Source of the DNA: Granulicella tundricola MP5ACTX9
GTDB taxonomy: Bacteria; Acidobacteriota; Terriglobia; Terriglobales; Acidobacteriaceae
Assembly: GCF_000178975.2 (NCBI RefSeq)
Contig: NC_015058.1
Location: 1-64,000, forward strand
Length of the DNA: 64,000 bases
Reading direction: 5' to 3'
The number at the start of each line of letters is the position of its first letter. Position 1 is the first letter of the stretch. This document shows positions 1 to 8,128 of this stretch, piece after piece. The position numbers and the translations under genes are program-made. Below the pieces are notes generated by a model. It saw only the letters and a program-made list of their open reading frames with translations. It was not told where the DNA came from and did not search any database.

Positions 1-400
1 GATTAGCAAGGCCGCGAAGGCCAGAGCCGCCGTGCGCACACGATGTCTCTTATCCCAAATCTGGTGTATACGCTGCCAATCGGCGTCTCCCCGTACTATC
101 CGGGTATTAAGCGGGACCAGGAATAGGATCGATCCTAGGGAGGCGAGAAGCCAGATTGCATCTGCAGTAAGCAGAACCGCTCGCTCAATGCAGCCAAGTC
201 TGGACACCGAGAACAAGTGCGCTAGCGGGATACCAGACCGGCATCACTTTTCCGGGTACGGAGGCCAAACGGCTGAGAATCGTGAGTTGCGGTTCGGGCT
301 CGAGCCGTTATGAGGTTGGGTCAACAAAGGCAGCAATTGAGAACTCGACGCCTACGAGGGAAAGTACGACGAACACGGTTGCGGCTGCTATCAGGTGCAT
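1..400 (-). pseudogene. DUF1772 (anthrone-oxygenase-like) membrane protein, disrupted
   Basis: Reading leftward from ATG 400 gives a hydrophobic N-terminus (MHLIAAATVFVVLSL), then an in-frame TAA at 308-310, then family-like sequence (VMPVWYPASALVLG), an in-frame TGA at 185-187, and, after a one-base frame change, a segment ending PLNTRI..W..IWDKRHRVRT that is typical of the DUF1772 C-terminal half. It runs off the left edge. The pieces line up in family order, so this looks like one gene broken twice rather than chance reading. It would be last in the leftward run with the DUF4149-like and DUF4267 genes. The family assignment rests on motif recall; function in this family is poorly known. 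Confidence 0.55.
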
Positions 401-441
401 ACGGGACCTTTGTAGTTGATTTATCCGAAACGCATACTACT

Positions 442-885
442 TTATGGTTCGCCAACCTGGAGAAGGCTCAAAATAAACGATCCCAGAGAAAGCACGATGA
501 TCACGAGTGTTGCCTTTTCCACTATTTGATGGAGCAGATCGAGCTGCATACCTTCTTCGCCTCTGCCCCGGATTTGGGCTGCCCCTTCTCTTCGCTTTAT
601 TACACTATCGAATGCAACCTTCAGTGCAAGAAGAAGCGTTAGTCCAATCAGGATGAAGCGCTCTGTTCGCGAAGAAGAAGACATCAGTTCTAGAATGAGA
701 CTCACACCCGAAAGCGCCAGAGCAAGAACGTTGTATCGACTGAACATCCCGGTAACAATCGGTCCTATAAGAGCCGGATCGCTCTTCATGGCGGGCATCA
801 GTAGTGGTCGCACACCGGCCCCAAGGAAAAGACCAAGACTGAAGATACAAAACGATAGTGCTCCGACAAAGATATGAATTTGCAT
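442..885 (-). CDS. DUF4149-like (TMEM205-type) four-helix membrane protein
   Basis: A 147-residue protein with four hydrophobic segments, roughly residues 5-25, 42-65, 75-95 and 120-142. The first is followed by GAGVRPLLMPAM, resembling the short GA-x(n)-P-x-L-F stretch of the TMEM205/DUF4149 fold. The start at 885 has GGAG about 10 bases upstream. It lies between the DUF4267 gene (66 bases away) and the disrupted DUF1772 gene (41 bases away), all leftward, so the three probably share a promoter controlled by the divergent TetR regulator. No catalytic residues are visible. The function is unknown; the family call is tentative. Confidence 0.6.
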   Translation of the reverse strand: MQIHIFVGALSFCIFSLGLFLGAGVRPLLMPAMKSDPALIGPIVTGMFSRYNVLALALSGVSLILELMSSSSRTERFILIGLTLLLALKVAFDSVIKRREGAAQIRGRGEEGMQLDLLHQIVEKATLVIIVLSLGSFILSLLQVGEP

Positions 886-951
886 AGGGCTACGCTCCTC
901 TTTATTGCGAGTTCTTCTCGCAGTGAACGGCGAGTGGTTTGAGACTGTTCC

Positions 952-1332
952 TCAGAGTGCGTGGATCAGCAGAAGACCGGCGAAGAGCATGACGGCGCAA
1001 GTCAGGCCGTGAACTGAGAACGCCGTCCCCTTCCGGCCGCCCGAGCTCAGCACGTTCGACATGTCACCGAAAGGGATGATGGCAAGGACAAGGAGGATTA
1101 TGCCCACGGTCCGGCTGTCGGTGGTCAACATCAGGGTGAGCACGGCCACCCCGGATGCAATATCACGAATACCCTTGAGACGAAGCCAGGCGCGAGTATC
1201 CGAGTCCGCTGCAGGCGGTTTGAGCCCAAACCCTCCCAGGATGCGCTCTGGGGATCCAACGTACAAACAACCGATCACAATGATTCCGACAGAGACGAGA
1301 ATGGCAAGGGCGAGTGGAATAGCGTTGTGCAT
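952..1332 (-). CDS. DUF4267 family small membrane protein
   Basis: A 126-residue protein with four predicted helices: MHNAIPLALAILVSVG at the start, then a middle segment around AVLTLMLTTD, one around GIILLVLAIIPFGD, and one at the C-terminus. The loop pattern LRLKGIRDIASGV followed by IPFGDM matches DUF4267. The reading frame stays open back to 1554, but that extension overlaps the divergent tetR gene and is Arg-rich, so I chose ATG 1332, which also leaves a 97-base promoter region holding two palindromes. The protein probably acts in the membrane under TetR control. No biochemical role is known for the family. Confidence 0.75.
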   Translation of the reverse strand: MHNAIPLALAILVSVGIIVIGCLYVGSPERILGGFGLKPPAADSDTRAWLRLKGIRDIASGVAVLTLMLTTDSRTVGIILLVLAIIPFGDMSNVLSSGGRKGTAFSVHGLTCAVMLFAGLLLIHAL

Positions 1333-1356
1333 ATATTGTCTCCTATTTAGATAATC

Positions 1357-1367
1357 TAGCAACGCTA
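1357..1367. promoter_or_regulatory. Putative TetR operator 1
   Basis: An 11-base perfect inverted repeat, TAGC-AAC-GCTA, in the divergent promoter region and 25 bases before the DUF4267 start. The same half-sites recur at 1408-1418. Repeated palindromes beside a tetR gene are typical operators. The assignment is by position and symmetry only. Confidence 0.55.
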
Positions 1368-1407
1368 TAATAGATGCAAGCCAAATCAAGACGACTCGTC
1401 CTTTTTC

Positions 1408-1418
1408 TAGCAGTGCTA
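1408..1418. promoter_or_regulatory. Putative TetR operator 2
   Basis: A second palindrome, TAGC-AGT-GCTA, ending 12 bases before the tetR start codon. It shares flanking TCTAGCA...GCTATA with operator 1, 51 bases away. Its place over the tetR ribosome-binding and promoter area fits autorepression. Confidence 0.55.
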
Positions 1419-1429
1419 TATTTCTAGTC

Positions 1430-2038
1430 ATGGAAGCGAAGCGGGCACCAAATCGGATTGCGGAACGTAAATTACGGGACAAGCAGGCTCGTAGGGCACA
1501 GATCATCAGCGCCGCACGGCGGATTGCTGAGCTTGAGGGGTGGCCGAATGTCACCGTTCGACGGCTGTCAGATGAAATCTCCTACAGCCAACCCGTTCTC
1601 TACGCTCATTTTGGAAGCCGCGAAGGAGTGGTTTCCGCCGTTGCGACAGAGGGGTTCCAAGAGCTTGGTCTGGCAATGGAGAAGGCACGAAAGCGGGCCA
1701 AGCGGGGAAGTACAGTTGAGGCGGCAGCGATCGCGTATCTGGAGTTTGCCGCTTCGATGCCAGCCCTCTACGAAGCGATGTTTACGCTTAGTCTGAGTGT
1801 CCCGTTCGGTGACGCGGCGACGCCTTCGGAGCTGCGATTCGCCTTTTCACAATTCATTGAGTTGTTCCAGAGGCGGAGCTCGAAACCGGAGATCGTCTCT
1901 GAGCTGTTTTGGGGGAGCCTCCATGGGATCGCGGAGCTGACGAGAACAAAGCGGTTTCCTCCCGGCCGCCAGAAAGAACGCGTGAAAGCGCTTGTGGGTT
2001 TGTTTAATTTTCCAGGAGAAGAGACGGCAGACATGTGA
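1430..2038 (+). CDS. TetR/AcrR family transcriptional regulator
   Basis: A 202-residue protein with an N-terminal basic stretch, then a TetR DNA-binding domain at about residues 20-75: helix 1 QIISAARRIAELEG, the recognition helix region VTVRRLSDEISYSQPVLYAHF, and GSREGVVSAV. The C-terminal half (about 85-195) looks like the WHG-type ligand domain, with LYEAMFTLS and ELFWGSLHGIAEL. It is divergent from the DUF4267/DUF4149/DUF1772 run, and the shared 97-base gap carries two matching palindromes. It probably represses both that run and itself; the inducer is unknown. It ends about 60 bases before the ISL3 target duplication, so the gene is intact. Confidence 0.9.
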   Translation: MEAKRAPNRIAERKLRDKQARRAQIISAARRIAELEGWPNVTVRRLSDEISYSQPVLYAHFGSREGVVSAVATEGFQELGLAMEKARKRAKRGSTVEAAAIAYLEFAASMPALYEAMFTLSLSVPFGDAATPSELRFAFSQFIELFQRRSSKPEIVSELFWGSLHGIAELTRTKRFPPGRQKERVKALVGLFNFPGEETADM

Positions 2039-2097
2039 GGTGCAGTCCGGGAAGGAGAACTCTTGTTGTAGCGGACTGCGCGATGTGTTGGTGCTCA

Positions 2098-2105
2098 TTA
2101 GAAAT
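2098..2105. repeat. Left target-site duplication of the ISL3 element
   Basis: TTAGAAAT immediately left of the left inverted repeat, identical to 3833-3840. Eight bases is the usual ISL3 duplication length. Confidence 0.95.
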
Positions 2106-2127
2106 GGCTCTTCCGTACATTTGGTGA
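2106..2127 (+). repeat. Left terminal inverted repeat of the ISL3 element
   Basis: GGCTCTTCCGTACATTTGGT followed by GA; it is the exact reverse complement of 3811-3832. Confidence 0.95.
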
Positions 2128-2149
2128 AGGATGGTTTAGTTGGGGCGGC

Positions 2150-3753
2150 TGCTCTTGGCCGCCCTGTCCAGGCGGTGTGAAGCACTCTGAGTCTGAGCAG
2201 GTCGAAGCCGGCTCTGCCATACATCTGGCGCTTGATGAGCTTGAGCCGATGGACGTGGCCTTCCACCTGGCCCTGGCTCCACGGGAGCTTGAGAGCCGCT
2301 TCAACCGCATCTCGATCTCTGGTCAGGTGGCTGGCGAAGCCGGCCGGTGCCGTCGTCTTCGCAGCCTCGAACCACGGTGTGAGGGCTGGAAGATCTCGCT
2401 GCGTGATGAGTCGGAAGAACTCTTTGGCCAGCTTGGCCGCGACAGACACCTCTGGTGAAGCCTGGTAGACCTGTTCAAGATAAGTCTGAGCGGAGGGCGT
2501 TTCCTTCAGGATGTGCCAGTTCGTCTGCCGGACTGAGATACGTGGTGCAGCTCTGCGTGGAGCGGCTGCAGCCGAGGTCGGGTGGTAGCCACGCCGGCAG
2601 CGAAGCCACCGTCTTACGATGTTAAGTTGACCCGTGAAAGCCTCGTTCCCGCAGTTCGCGCCACAGTCGGGACACGTTCCTGCAGCCCTGCTCAAGCCGT
2701 CGGCCGGGGTACTCGGCATAAGGATCGACGATGCCTGGACGTGGGCTCCGTTGCGCTTCGGGGAACGTCTCGGCTCTAAGGAACTTGCGTACGGTGCGAT
2801 GATCGAGGCCCAGCTGCCGGCCTATCGCAGCATGGGACGCTCCTGTCTGGCCCAGCCGACGCACCTCTTTGTAGCGGCCGAACCGGCGCTCCCGGTTGCG
2901 CAGGCTGGCCCGTAACTCCCACGGCGGAACCGAAGGTTGCGGAGATGTGACGACGCCTGGAACCTCCCCCATGCTGCTTCTCGCTGCTTGTGTGAGCAGT
3001 CGATGATGCGGACTGAGCGCGTTTTTCAGTGCTTCGCTCAGGTTCCGCAACAGGTGCCAGCGATCCGCCACCTGTACGGCTCCAGGCGCGGCCAACCGTG
3101 TGGCTTGAGCGTAAATACCGCCTCGGTCCCGGCTCACGATCTCACTGCCAGGATGCTCCCGGAGCCACGCAGCAACAGTTCCAGCCTCCCGGTCCGGCAG
3201 CAGATCGATCACCCTGCGGCTCTCCAGATCACACAGGATAGTGCCGTAACGATGGCCTTTTCGCCACGCCCAGTCATCGATATCGAGTACACGCGGAGCC
3301 ACGACCGGCGCACATCGGGCGCGGCAACGAAGCTGCCGCAGTAAGGTGGAGCCACTGACCAGCAGGCCGAGACGACGGGCCAGCCGAGCTCCGGCCTGAC
3401 CGCCGATCATAACCGTGATCCAGTCCAGAGCTTCACAAGAACGCAGCGTCCGCCGACTATAGCGGAGCACGGTGCCGGAAAGCGGTTCGGTAAAAAATCC
3501 GCCGGCGGCAAGTCTCGACAACACAGAAGAACTTGCGGGTCTGAAGCAGGATCGAGACCAGAATACCTTCCCACGGCAGATCGCCCAGCCTGCGTAGATA
3601 CCGGCTGTGAACCCGCCGCGAAGCCGTACCGCAGACAGGGCAGCAAGAGAGAGGGCGAGAGGTTCGAAGCTCAACCTCAATCAACCCAGTCCTGGGCCGC
3701 AAACAAACCAATTCAACTTCAGAAGTGCTCGGTAGCAACGTCCCTCGAACCAT
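2150..3753 (-). pseudogene. ISL3-family transposase, two frameshifts
   Basis: Read from ATG 3753, the N-terminus holds the ISL3 zinc finger (CCPVCG, then a Cys pair near VVETCRRRIF). At about 3465 the frame changes, and the next frame carries the catalytic core: DIDDWAWRKGHRYGT, SRDRGGIYAQA and QVADRWHLLRNL, all hallmark ISL3 motifs, then an HTH-like region GLDHRTVRKFLRAE. At about 2625-2635 a second shift after RELRERGFHGS leads into NIVRRWLR and the C-terminus with SQGQVEGHVHRLKLIKRQMY and GFDLLRLRVLH. The DDE residues appear to be present. No obvious slippery heptamer was found at either junction, so these look like inactivating indels or sequence errors. Confidence 0.85.
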
Positions 3754-3810
3754 CCGGAACCTCCAGCGTGCTACCTCCTTGCTACGCCTGCAAAGAGCCG
3801 CTGGAAAGAA

Positions 3811-3832
3811 TCACCAAATGTACGGAAGAGCC
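3811..3832 (-). repeat. Right terminal inverted repeat of the ISL3 element
   Basis: TCACCAAATGTACGGAAGAG followed by CC; it pairs perfectly with 2106-2127. Confidence 0.95.
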
Positions 3833-3840
3833 TTAGAAAT
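3833..3840. repeat. Right target-site duplication of the ISL3 element
   Basis: TTAGAAAT, an exact copy of 2098-2105. Confidence 0.95.
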
Positions 3841-3871
3841 GACAGGGTAATCAGCCCATTAGAAGTGTCAG
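3833..3871. repeat. Terminal direct repeats of the ISNCY-type remnant
   Basis: Two near copies lie in tandem: TTAGAAATGACAG (3833-3845) and CATTAGAAGTGTCAG (3857-3871). Read outward on the minus strand they give TGACACTTCTAA and TGTCATTTCTAA, which I recall as the repeated end signature of ISNCY-type elements. The ISL3 target is the outer copy. Bases 3872-4020 to the transposase stop hold only an imperfect GAATCGAC/GTCGATTTC stem and no gene. Confidence 0.5.
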
Positions 3872-4020
3872 TGTAGGCCTATTTACTGGTTATTACTAAT
3901 AATGATTCGTAGTCGTCGGTGCGGTGCGTAATGTGGGAATCGACGGTCTTTGTCGATTTCCAAGGACTGTGGGGAAGAGAGGGAAACGGCTTTATGTTTT
4001 CCTCTCTTTCCATCAGGCCG

Positions 4021-5062
4021 TCATTTCCACCGCAGGCGCAGCCTCAACTTTCGGTTTGTAATCTGGCCCGTAGACGCTGCGCGGGTTTTTTTGTATCCGT
4101 TCTTGGCGCTGTTGGTCAAGATCTGAGGCAAGTGCTTCATGTCTTGTTGCGCCTTCACAGTAGCGAGTGCGTGTCTCAAGCTTTTGTTGTCGATGATGGC
4201 TGTGTGAGTGACGCGCTGGTCTTTGCTGAAGATCCGGTAGGGAAGCGACTGGCCTTTCCATCGCACCTCAAGCGGCCGATCGCTGAAGTCATAGACCTCG
4301 ACGTACTGGCCAGCCAACCCATCCGATAACTCGCCTCGTTCCAGGATGATCTGCCTACGGTCGTAGGCCAGGCTGAGTTGTTGGCTTACGTGGCGCTGTT
4401 CGTGATGGCACAGGATATCGGCAAGCCTGGATGCCTGCACGTTCAGTCTGCGATGCATGTCTTCAGCTCTTGCTGCGGGAACGGAAAACTTCTCGTTGAA
4501 CTGCTCCACGAACTTCGGCAGGAAAGCGTTGCCGGCGTTCATGTCACAGATGTCCGCCATGCGCAGCTCCTTTACCAGACGATCCTGCAGCGTGCGATTG
4601 GCCCGCTCCACGCGTCCCTTGGCCTGGCTGGAGTTCGCGCACAGGATCTCGATGTTCAGTTCTGCGAGCGCACGGCCGAACTGCGTCATCCCGGAACCGT
4701 TCTTCAGATCCTGCCTGTTGACGCGGAAGACGGAGTGCTTGTCCGAGTAGAACGCAACAGGGCAACCATGAGTCTCAAGATAGCCTTGAAGGACTTCGAA
4801 TTAGGACGACGTACTCTCACTTGCGACAAAGCGCAGCTGCATCAGCTTGCTGGTCGCATCGTCGATGAAGACCAACAGCGTGCAAGGCTCGCCACGCTGC
4901 TCGAACCAGCGATGGTCGCTGCCATCGATCTGGATCAGCTCCCCGTAGCTCTCCCCCCGCAGTCGAGGTTGGTGGAAGGTCCTGCGCTGCGTTCGTGACA
5001 GCCACAGGCCTTCGGCCATCATCCATCGGCGCAGAACGCCCGCGTCCTCCGTGCCGCTCCAA
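4021..5062 (-). pseudogene. ISNCY-type transposase remnant, 5' truncated and interrupted by a stop
   Basis: The reading frame contains ISNCY transposase signatures in order: VLRRWMMAEGLWLSRTQRR, ESYGELIQIDGSDHRWFEQR, TLLVFIDDATSKLMQL, then an in-frame TAA at 4801-4803, continuing in the same frame with GYLETHGCPVAFYSDKHSVF, MTQFGRALAELNIEILCANS and QAKGRVERANRTLQDRLVKE. The catalytic acidic residues of the DDE core (IDGSDH, YSDKH, RVERAN) are all visible. The N-terminal HTH half is missing: the frame runs directly into the beginning of an unrelated Tat-signal protein near 5062. The product is certainly non-functional as a transposase. Confidence 0.85.
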
Positions 5063-5379
5063 CGGATATGAAGGAAGGTTAGATCTTTACCGTCGTTGAA
5101 CACAGTGACCGGCAGTTCTGCACGGGCACCAGCCTGCGCTGGCTCCGCTGAAACCCGAACCCCGGGGCAAGTCCATGCGCCTGCCGAATACTGCATTTTC
5201 ACAACATCACGGTTACCGAACCGGGCGGTGACGTAGTCGGGGCGGCGCAGCAGACCTATCGCGTGACTCGCGGCGCGCTTTTGGGAAGAAGGGACGCCCT
5301 GAGCTATGGAGGTCGCGGGTACGGTGATGGGTGCCGCAGATGCAGCTGTCTTCAAGAAATTACGGCGGGTGACACTCAC
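5063..5379 (-). pseudogene. N-terminal fragment of a Tat-exported protein
   Basis: The frame starts with GTG at 5379 and encodes a clear twin-arginine signal (MSVTRRNFLKTAASAAPITV) followed by about 75 residues of an unrecognised secreted domain, possibly part of a glycoside hydrolase. It overlaps the GH27 stop by GTGA, so the two were translationally coupled in one operon. After about residue 106 the sequence passes without a stop into the ISNCY transposase remnant; the rest of the gene is gone. The resulting 192-codon frame is a chimera. The original function cannot be named from what remains; the operon suggests carbohydrate degradation. Confidence 0.65.
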
Positions 5380-6899
5380 ATCTGCCTCTCGCCACTCACT
5401 CGCAACATGAGCACACCATGGGATGGAACTTTCGCCAAGTACGCACCGTTATGGAACGCGACGCTTGTATGGTTCCAGAGATCGCGGGCTGACTTGACCT
5501 GCGTGCCAAGACCTAGTTCGTTTGCCTTGATCTCTGCAGTGGCCTCAGTGGCACCCATGTTCACCATGCCGACTGCAACGGAGCCGTCGGCCAGAGGTTT
5601 CACCCACATGTCTAGACCTCCTGACTTGATTGGGACTGCCTGCTGGCCGAGTGCATCCTGATCGACTGCGATCACCTCTGCATTCATCAGTATCGCGCGT
5701 GTGGACGCGGGCATCAAGCGGATGTCATTTCCTGCGAGGAGAGGGGCAGCCGTCAAAGCCCAGAGGCTCATTTGGGTTCGGTCTTCGTCATCGCTCATGT
5801 GGTGATTGCCAATTTCAAGCATGTCAGGGTCGTTCCAGTGCCCGGGCCCTGCAAAGGGAGCGGTGGGAATCTGTTTTGTAATGTTGCCGATCATACTGGT
5901 CCATGGCTCGTGGATGTCACCGGTTGTGCGCCAGAGATTGGCACCGACTTTCGTGCCCCACGTCTCAACGTGTCCGTTGCCGTACTCGCAAAGGCTGTAG
6001 ACAATGGGACGGCCACTCTTCAAGAGTGCGTCCCCCATTTTCTGGTAGACAGCTTGCAGGTCCTCAACGCTAAAGGTCATCCGGGCGCCACACCAGTCGT
6101 ACTTCAGGTAGTCGACTCCCCATGCCGCGAACGTTCTTGCGTCCTGATCTTCATAGCCATAGCTGCCGGGATATTCCGCGCAGGTACGCGGTCCGGGGGA
6201 GGAATAAATCCCGAATTTCAAACCCTTTGAATGGACATAGTCGGCTAGCGCTTTCATGTCCGGAAACTTTTTGTTCGACCCCAGGTTGCCCTGAGCGTCG
6301 CGTACTCCTTCCCAAGTATCGTCAATGTTCACGTACACGTAGCCGGCGTCGCGCATGCCACTGGTCACCATCGCATCGGCTATCTCGCGAACCGTCTTAT
6401 CGTCGATACGACTTTCAAAGAGGTTCCAGCTGTTCCATCCCATGGGCGGAGTCTTTGCCATCCCGTTCGGCGGGACGTTGTGCAGTGCAGGCAGTTCGAT
6501 ATGCTCGAACGGCGGGTATTCGTCTCCGGGCCTGGCTGGCTGCGCTGCGAAGCTATCGCTATCCCGCGTGAGGTGCAAGGTCTGACCGTCGACCTCGCCG
6601 GTCAATTTGGGCTTAGAGTCTTGCGGAGAAGAAAAGAGAGCAAAATGACCATTCGCCATTGTGCCTTTTACCTGGTAGATATGCCCGAGCGTAGTGACGG
6701 TTCCGGTTAGATCAGAACCCTTCTGATGGAGATCAAGGAAAATTCGATCGCTCTCGCCGTTGTCCAACACACGCTGGACGCCGATCCACTTGCCGTCGGC
6801 ACTCTGCCCGAAGACGGGCATCACAAGCAAAGTAAGGATCATCAACAGGGCGGCACAACCCGGTTTGTTTATAAAGCGCCGAAGAAATAGTCTGAGCAT
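5376..6899 (-). CDS. Secreted alpha-galactosidase-type glycoside hydrolase, GH27
   Basis: The 507-residue protein starts at ATG 6899 (AAAGG just upstream); the frame is open further but adds only non-family residues. Residues 1-35 form a signal peptide ending PVFGQ. Residues 35-125 form an added beta-rich domain (GKWIGVQRVLDNGESDRIFL). The GH27 barrel follows, with MGWNSWNLFE, VYVNIDDTWEG, YLKYDWCGA (nucleophile Asp), LWRTTGDIHEPW (acid/base Asp) and GPGHWNDPDML. A C-terminal beta domain contains VAVGMVNMG. The enzyme should remove terminal alpha-galactose (or arabinopyranose) from plant polysaccharides in the periplasm or outside. It is upstream of, and coupled to, the truncated Tat gene, and follows a GH28 fragment on the same strand, suggesting a pectin/galactan locus damaged by insertion sequences. 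Confidence 0.92.
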   Translation of the reverse strand: MLRLFLRRFINKPGCAALLMILTLLVMPVFGQSADGKWIGVQRVLDNGESDRIFLDLHQKGSDLTGTVTTLGHIYQVKGTMANGHFALFSSPQDSKPKLTGEVDGQTLHLTRDSDSFAAQPARPGDEYPPFEHIELPALHNVPPNGMAKTPPMGWNSWNLFESRIDDKTVREIADAMVTSGMRDAGYVYVNIDDTWEGVRDAQGNLGSNKKFPDMKALADYVHSKGLKFGIYSSPGPRTCAEYPGSYGYEDQDARTFAAWGVDYLKYDWCGARMTFSVEDLQAVYQKMGDALLKSGRPIVYSLCEYGNGHVETWGTKVGANLWRTTGDIHEPWTSMIGNITKQIPTAPFAGPGHWNDPDMLEIGNHHMSDDEDRTQMSLWALTAAPLLAGNDIRLMPASTRAILMNAEVIAVDQDALGQQAVPIKSGGLDMWVKPLADGSVAVGMVNMGATEATAEIKANELGLGTQVKSARDLWNHTSVAFHNGAYLAKVPSHGVLMLRVSGERQM

Positions 6900-7026
6900 A
6901 CTGCCTTTCTTTTGGAGCCTATAGGATAGTACACACGCCGGACGCACGTTGAACAGTAAGACAACAGCTGACCCACTATCAAACTGATTATTGATGCGGA
7001 AAATTCTTTAAGACTTACAGTGTTCA

Positions 7027-7801
7027 CTATAGAGTCTGATCGACCACGTGCTGAAGGGTAGCGTCACTTGCTGCGCGCGACCAGAGGATCCGTAAGTCGG
7101 TCACGTTGCGAAGCGCGAAGTTGGGTTGGCGCGGTGCGTTTATCGCAAAGAAGTCGGCACGTTGAACGTCCTCCAACCAGAATGCCGGCCGGGGATCGAG
7201 ATTGAGCGGAGCGATCTCAACCTGAGACATTGAAAGTTGCTTCATGTGGCGAATGAAGAAACCGTGCGATGACGTCTGGACAAATCGGTTCAAGTCCGGG
7301 TATGCCTCCTCAAGCTCCGGTACCTGACGGGTGCGCCAGTCCGGCGACGGCTTCAAAGGATCTTTGGATGGCTCAAGTCCACGATGCTGGAAGTAGCAGT
7401 GCGAGACCTGCACATCTTCGATCGCGTTCTCCGGGATGCCGGAGAACACCGATGCGGTGGACGCGGCAGAGTTACTCGACACGATGTTTGCGATCAGAAC
7501 ACGTCGTAGGCTTCCCGGCCGCATGGTGTCTTCGGGACCACGGTTACGTCGGCTAAGACGAAGAAAGAGAGATGCGTCGACAATGTCACGCATCGTGATG
7601 TTGGAGATGGCAATGTCTTCAATAATGGCACCATCGGCACTTTCGATTGCGATGCCTTTCGAGCCCTCGATAACGCAGTTCGAGATAGAAATATTACGGA
7701 AGCCACCATTTGATTCCGTGCCGCACTTGATACGACCGTTGCGTGGCGCCGCCCCATCCGAAAACTTCTCCCATGTTCCAGTTGGAATGCCCGGCCTTTT
7801 C
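7027..7801 (-). pseudogene. GH28 polygalacturonase, C-terminal fragment
   Basis: Reading leftward from the IS3 boundary, the frame gives GRIKCGTESNGGFRNISISN, then GAIIEDIAISNITMRDIVDA and LFLRLSRRNRGP, the parallel beta-helix turns typical of bacterial GH28 enzymes, then a unique C-terminal part to the stop at 7027. The catalytic Asp-rich region and the N-terminus are missing. No matching 5' part is found on the other side of the IS3 element, so the insertion was accompanied by a deletion or rearrangement. The intact enzyme would hydrolyse alpha-1,4-galacturonan. The fragment precedes the GH27 gene on the same strand. Confidence 0.8.
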
Positions 7802-7846
7802 TGTACCAGTTAGGAACGATAAAACTGGAATGGAGAGGATTCTTCG

Positions 7847-8128
7847 ATGGCGCGAGGCAATAAGCATACGGCAGAGCAGATTGTGAACCTGTTGCGGCAG
7901 GTTGAGGTTGGTGTGGCGAACGGCAAGACGTTGCCGCAAGCCTGTAAAGAAGCTGAGATCGTGGAGCAGACGTACTACCGGTGGCGCCGGGAGTTCGGTG
8001 GGTTGAAGGTGGACCAGGCCCGGCGGCTGAGGGAGTTGGAGCAGGAGAACGCGAAGCTGAAGCGTCTCGTGGCGAACCTGAGCTTGGAGAAGCTGGTGTT
8101 GAAGGACATCGCGGAGGGAAACTTCTAA
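7847..8128 (+). CDS. IS3-family transposase OrfA
   Basis: A 93-residue protein with an N-terminal HTH (KHTAEQIVNLLRQVEVGVA, TLPQACKEAEIVEQTYYRWR) and a C-terminal leucine-zipper-like coiled coil (LRELEQENAKLKRLVANLSL). The ending KDIAEGNF is characteristic of IS407-group OrfA. It overlaps orfB in the -1 frame, so a fused OrfAB would be made by ribosomal frameshifting near the end of orfA. It binds the element ends during transposition. It appears intact. Confidence 0.93.
   Translation: MARGNKHTAEQIVNLLRQVEVGVANGKTLPQACKEAEIVEQTYYRWRREFGGLKVDQARRLRELEQENAKLKRLVANLSLEKLVLKDIAEGNF

Larger units (their letters stand above)
2106..3832 (-). mobile_element. ISL3-family insertion sequence, complete ends, broken transposase
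   Basis: The element of 1727 bp is bounded by perfect 22-bp inverted repeats and flanked by the 8-bp duplication TTAGAAAT. It carries one leftward transposase reading frame broken by two frameshifts. Intact ends and target duplication point to a fairly recent insertion, although the transposase is no longer directly translatable. It landed in the terminal repeat region of an ISNCY-type element whose remains continue from 3833 to about 5062. Confidence 0.95.

Noticed and set aside
32-642. Two rightward open frames of 93 and 110 codons at the left edge
   Set aside because: They overlie leftward sequence with clear membrane-protein family motifs (DUF1772-like and DUF4149-like) and show no domain or good ribosome-binding site.
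3937-3960. GAATCGAC ... GTCGATTTC inverted repeat as a terminator
   Set aside because: The stem is short and imperfect with no T tract; it more likely belongs to the end region of the ISNCY-type remnant.
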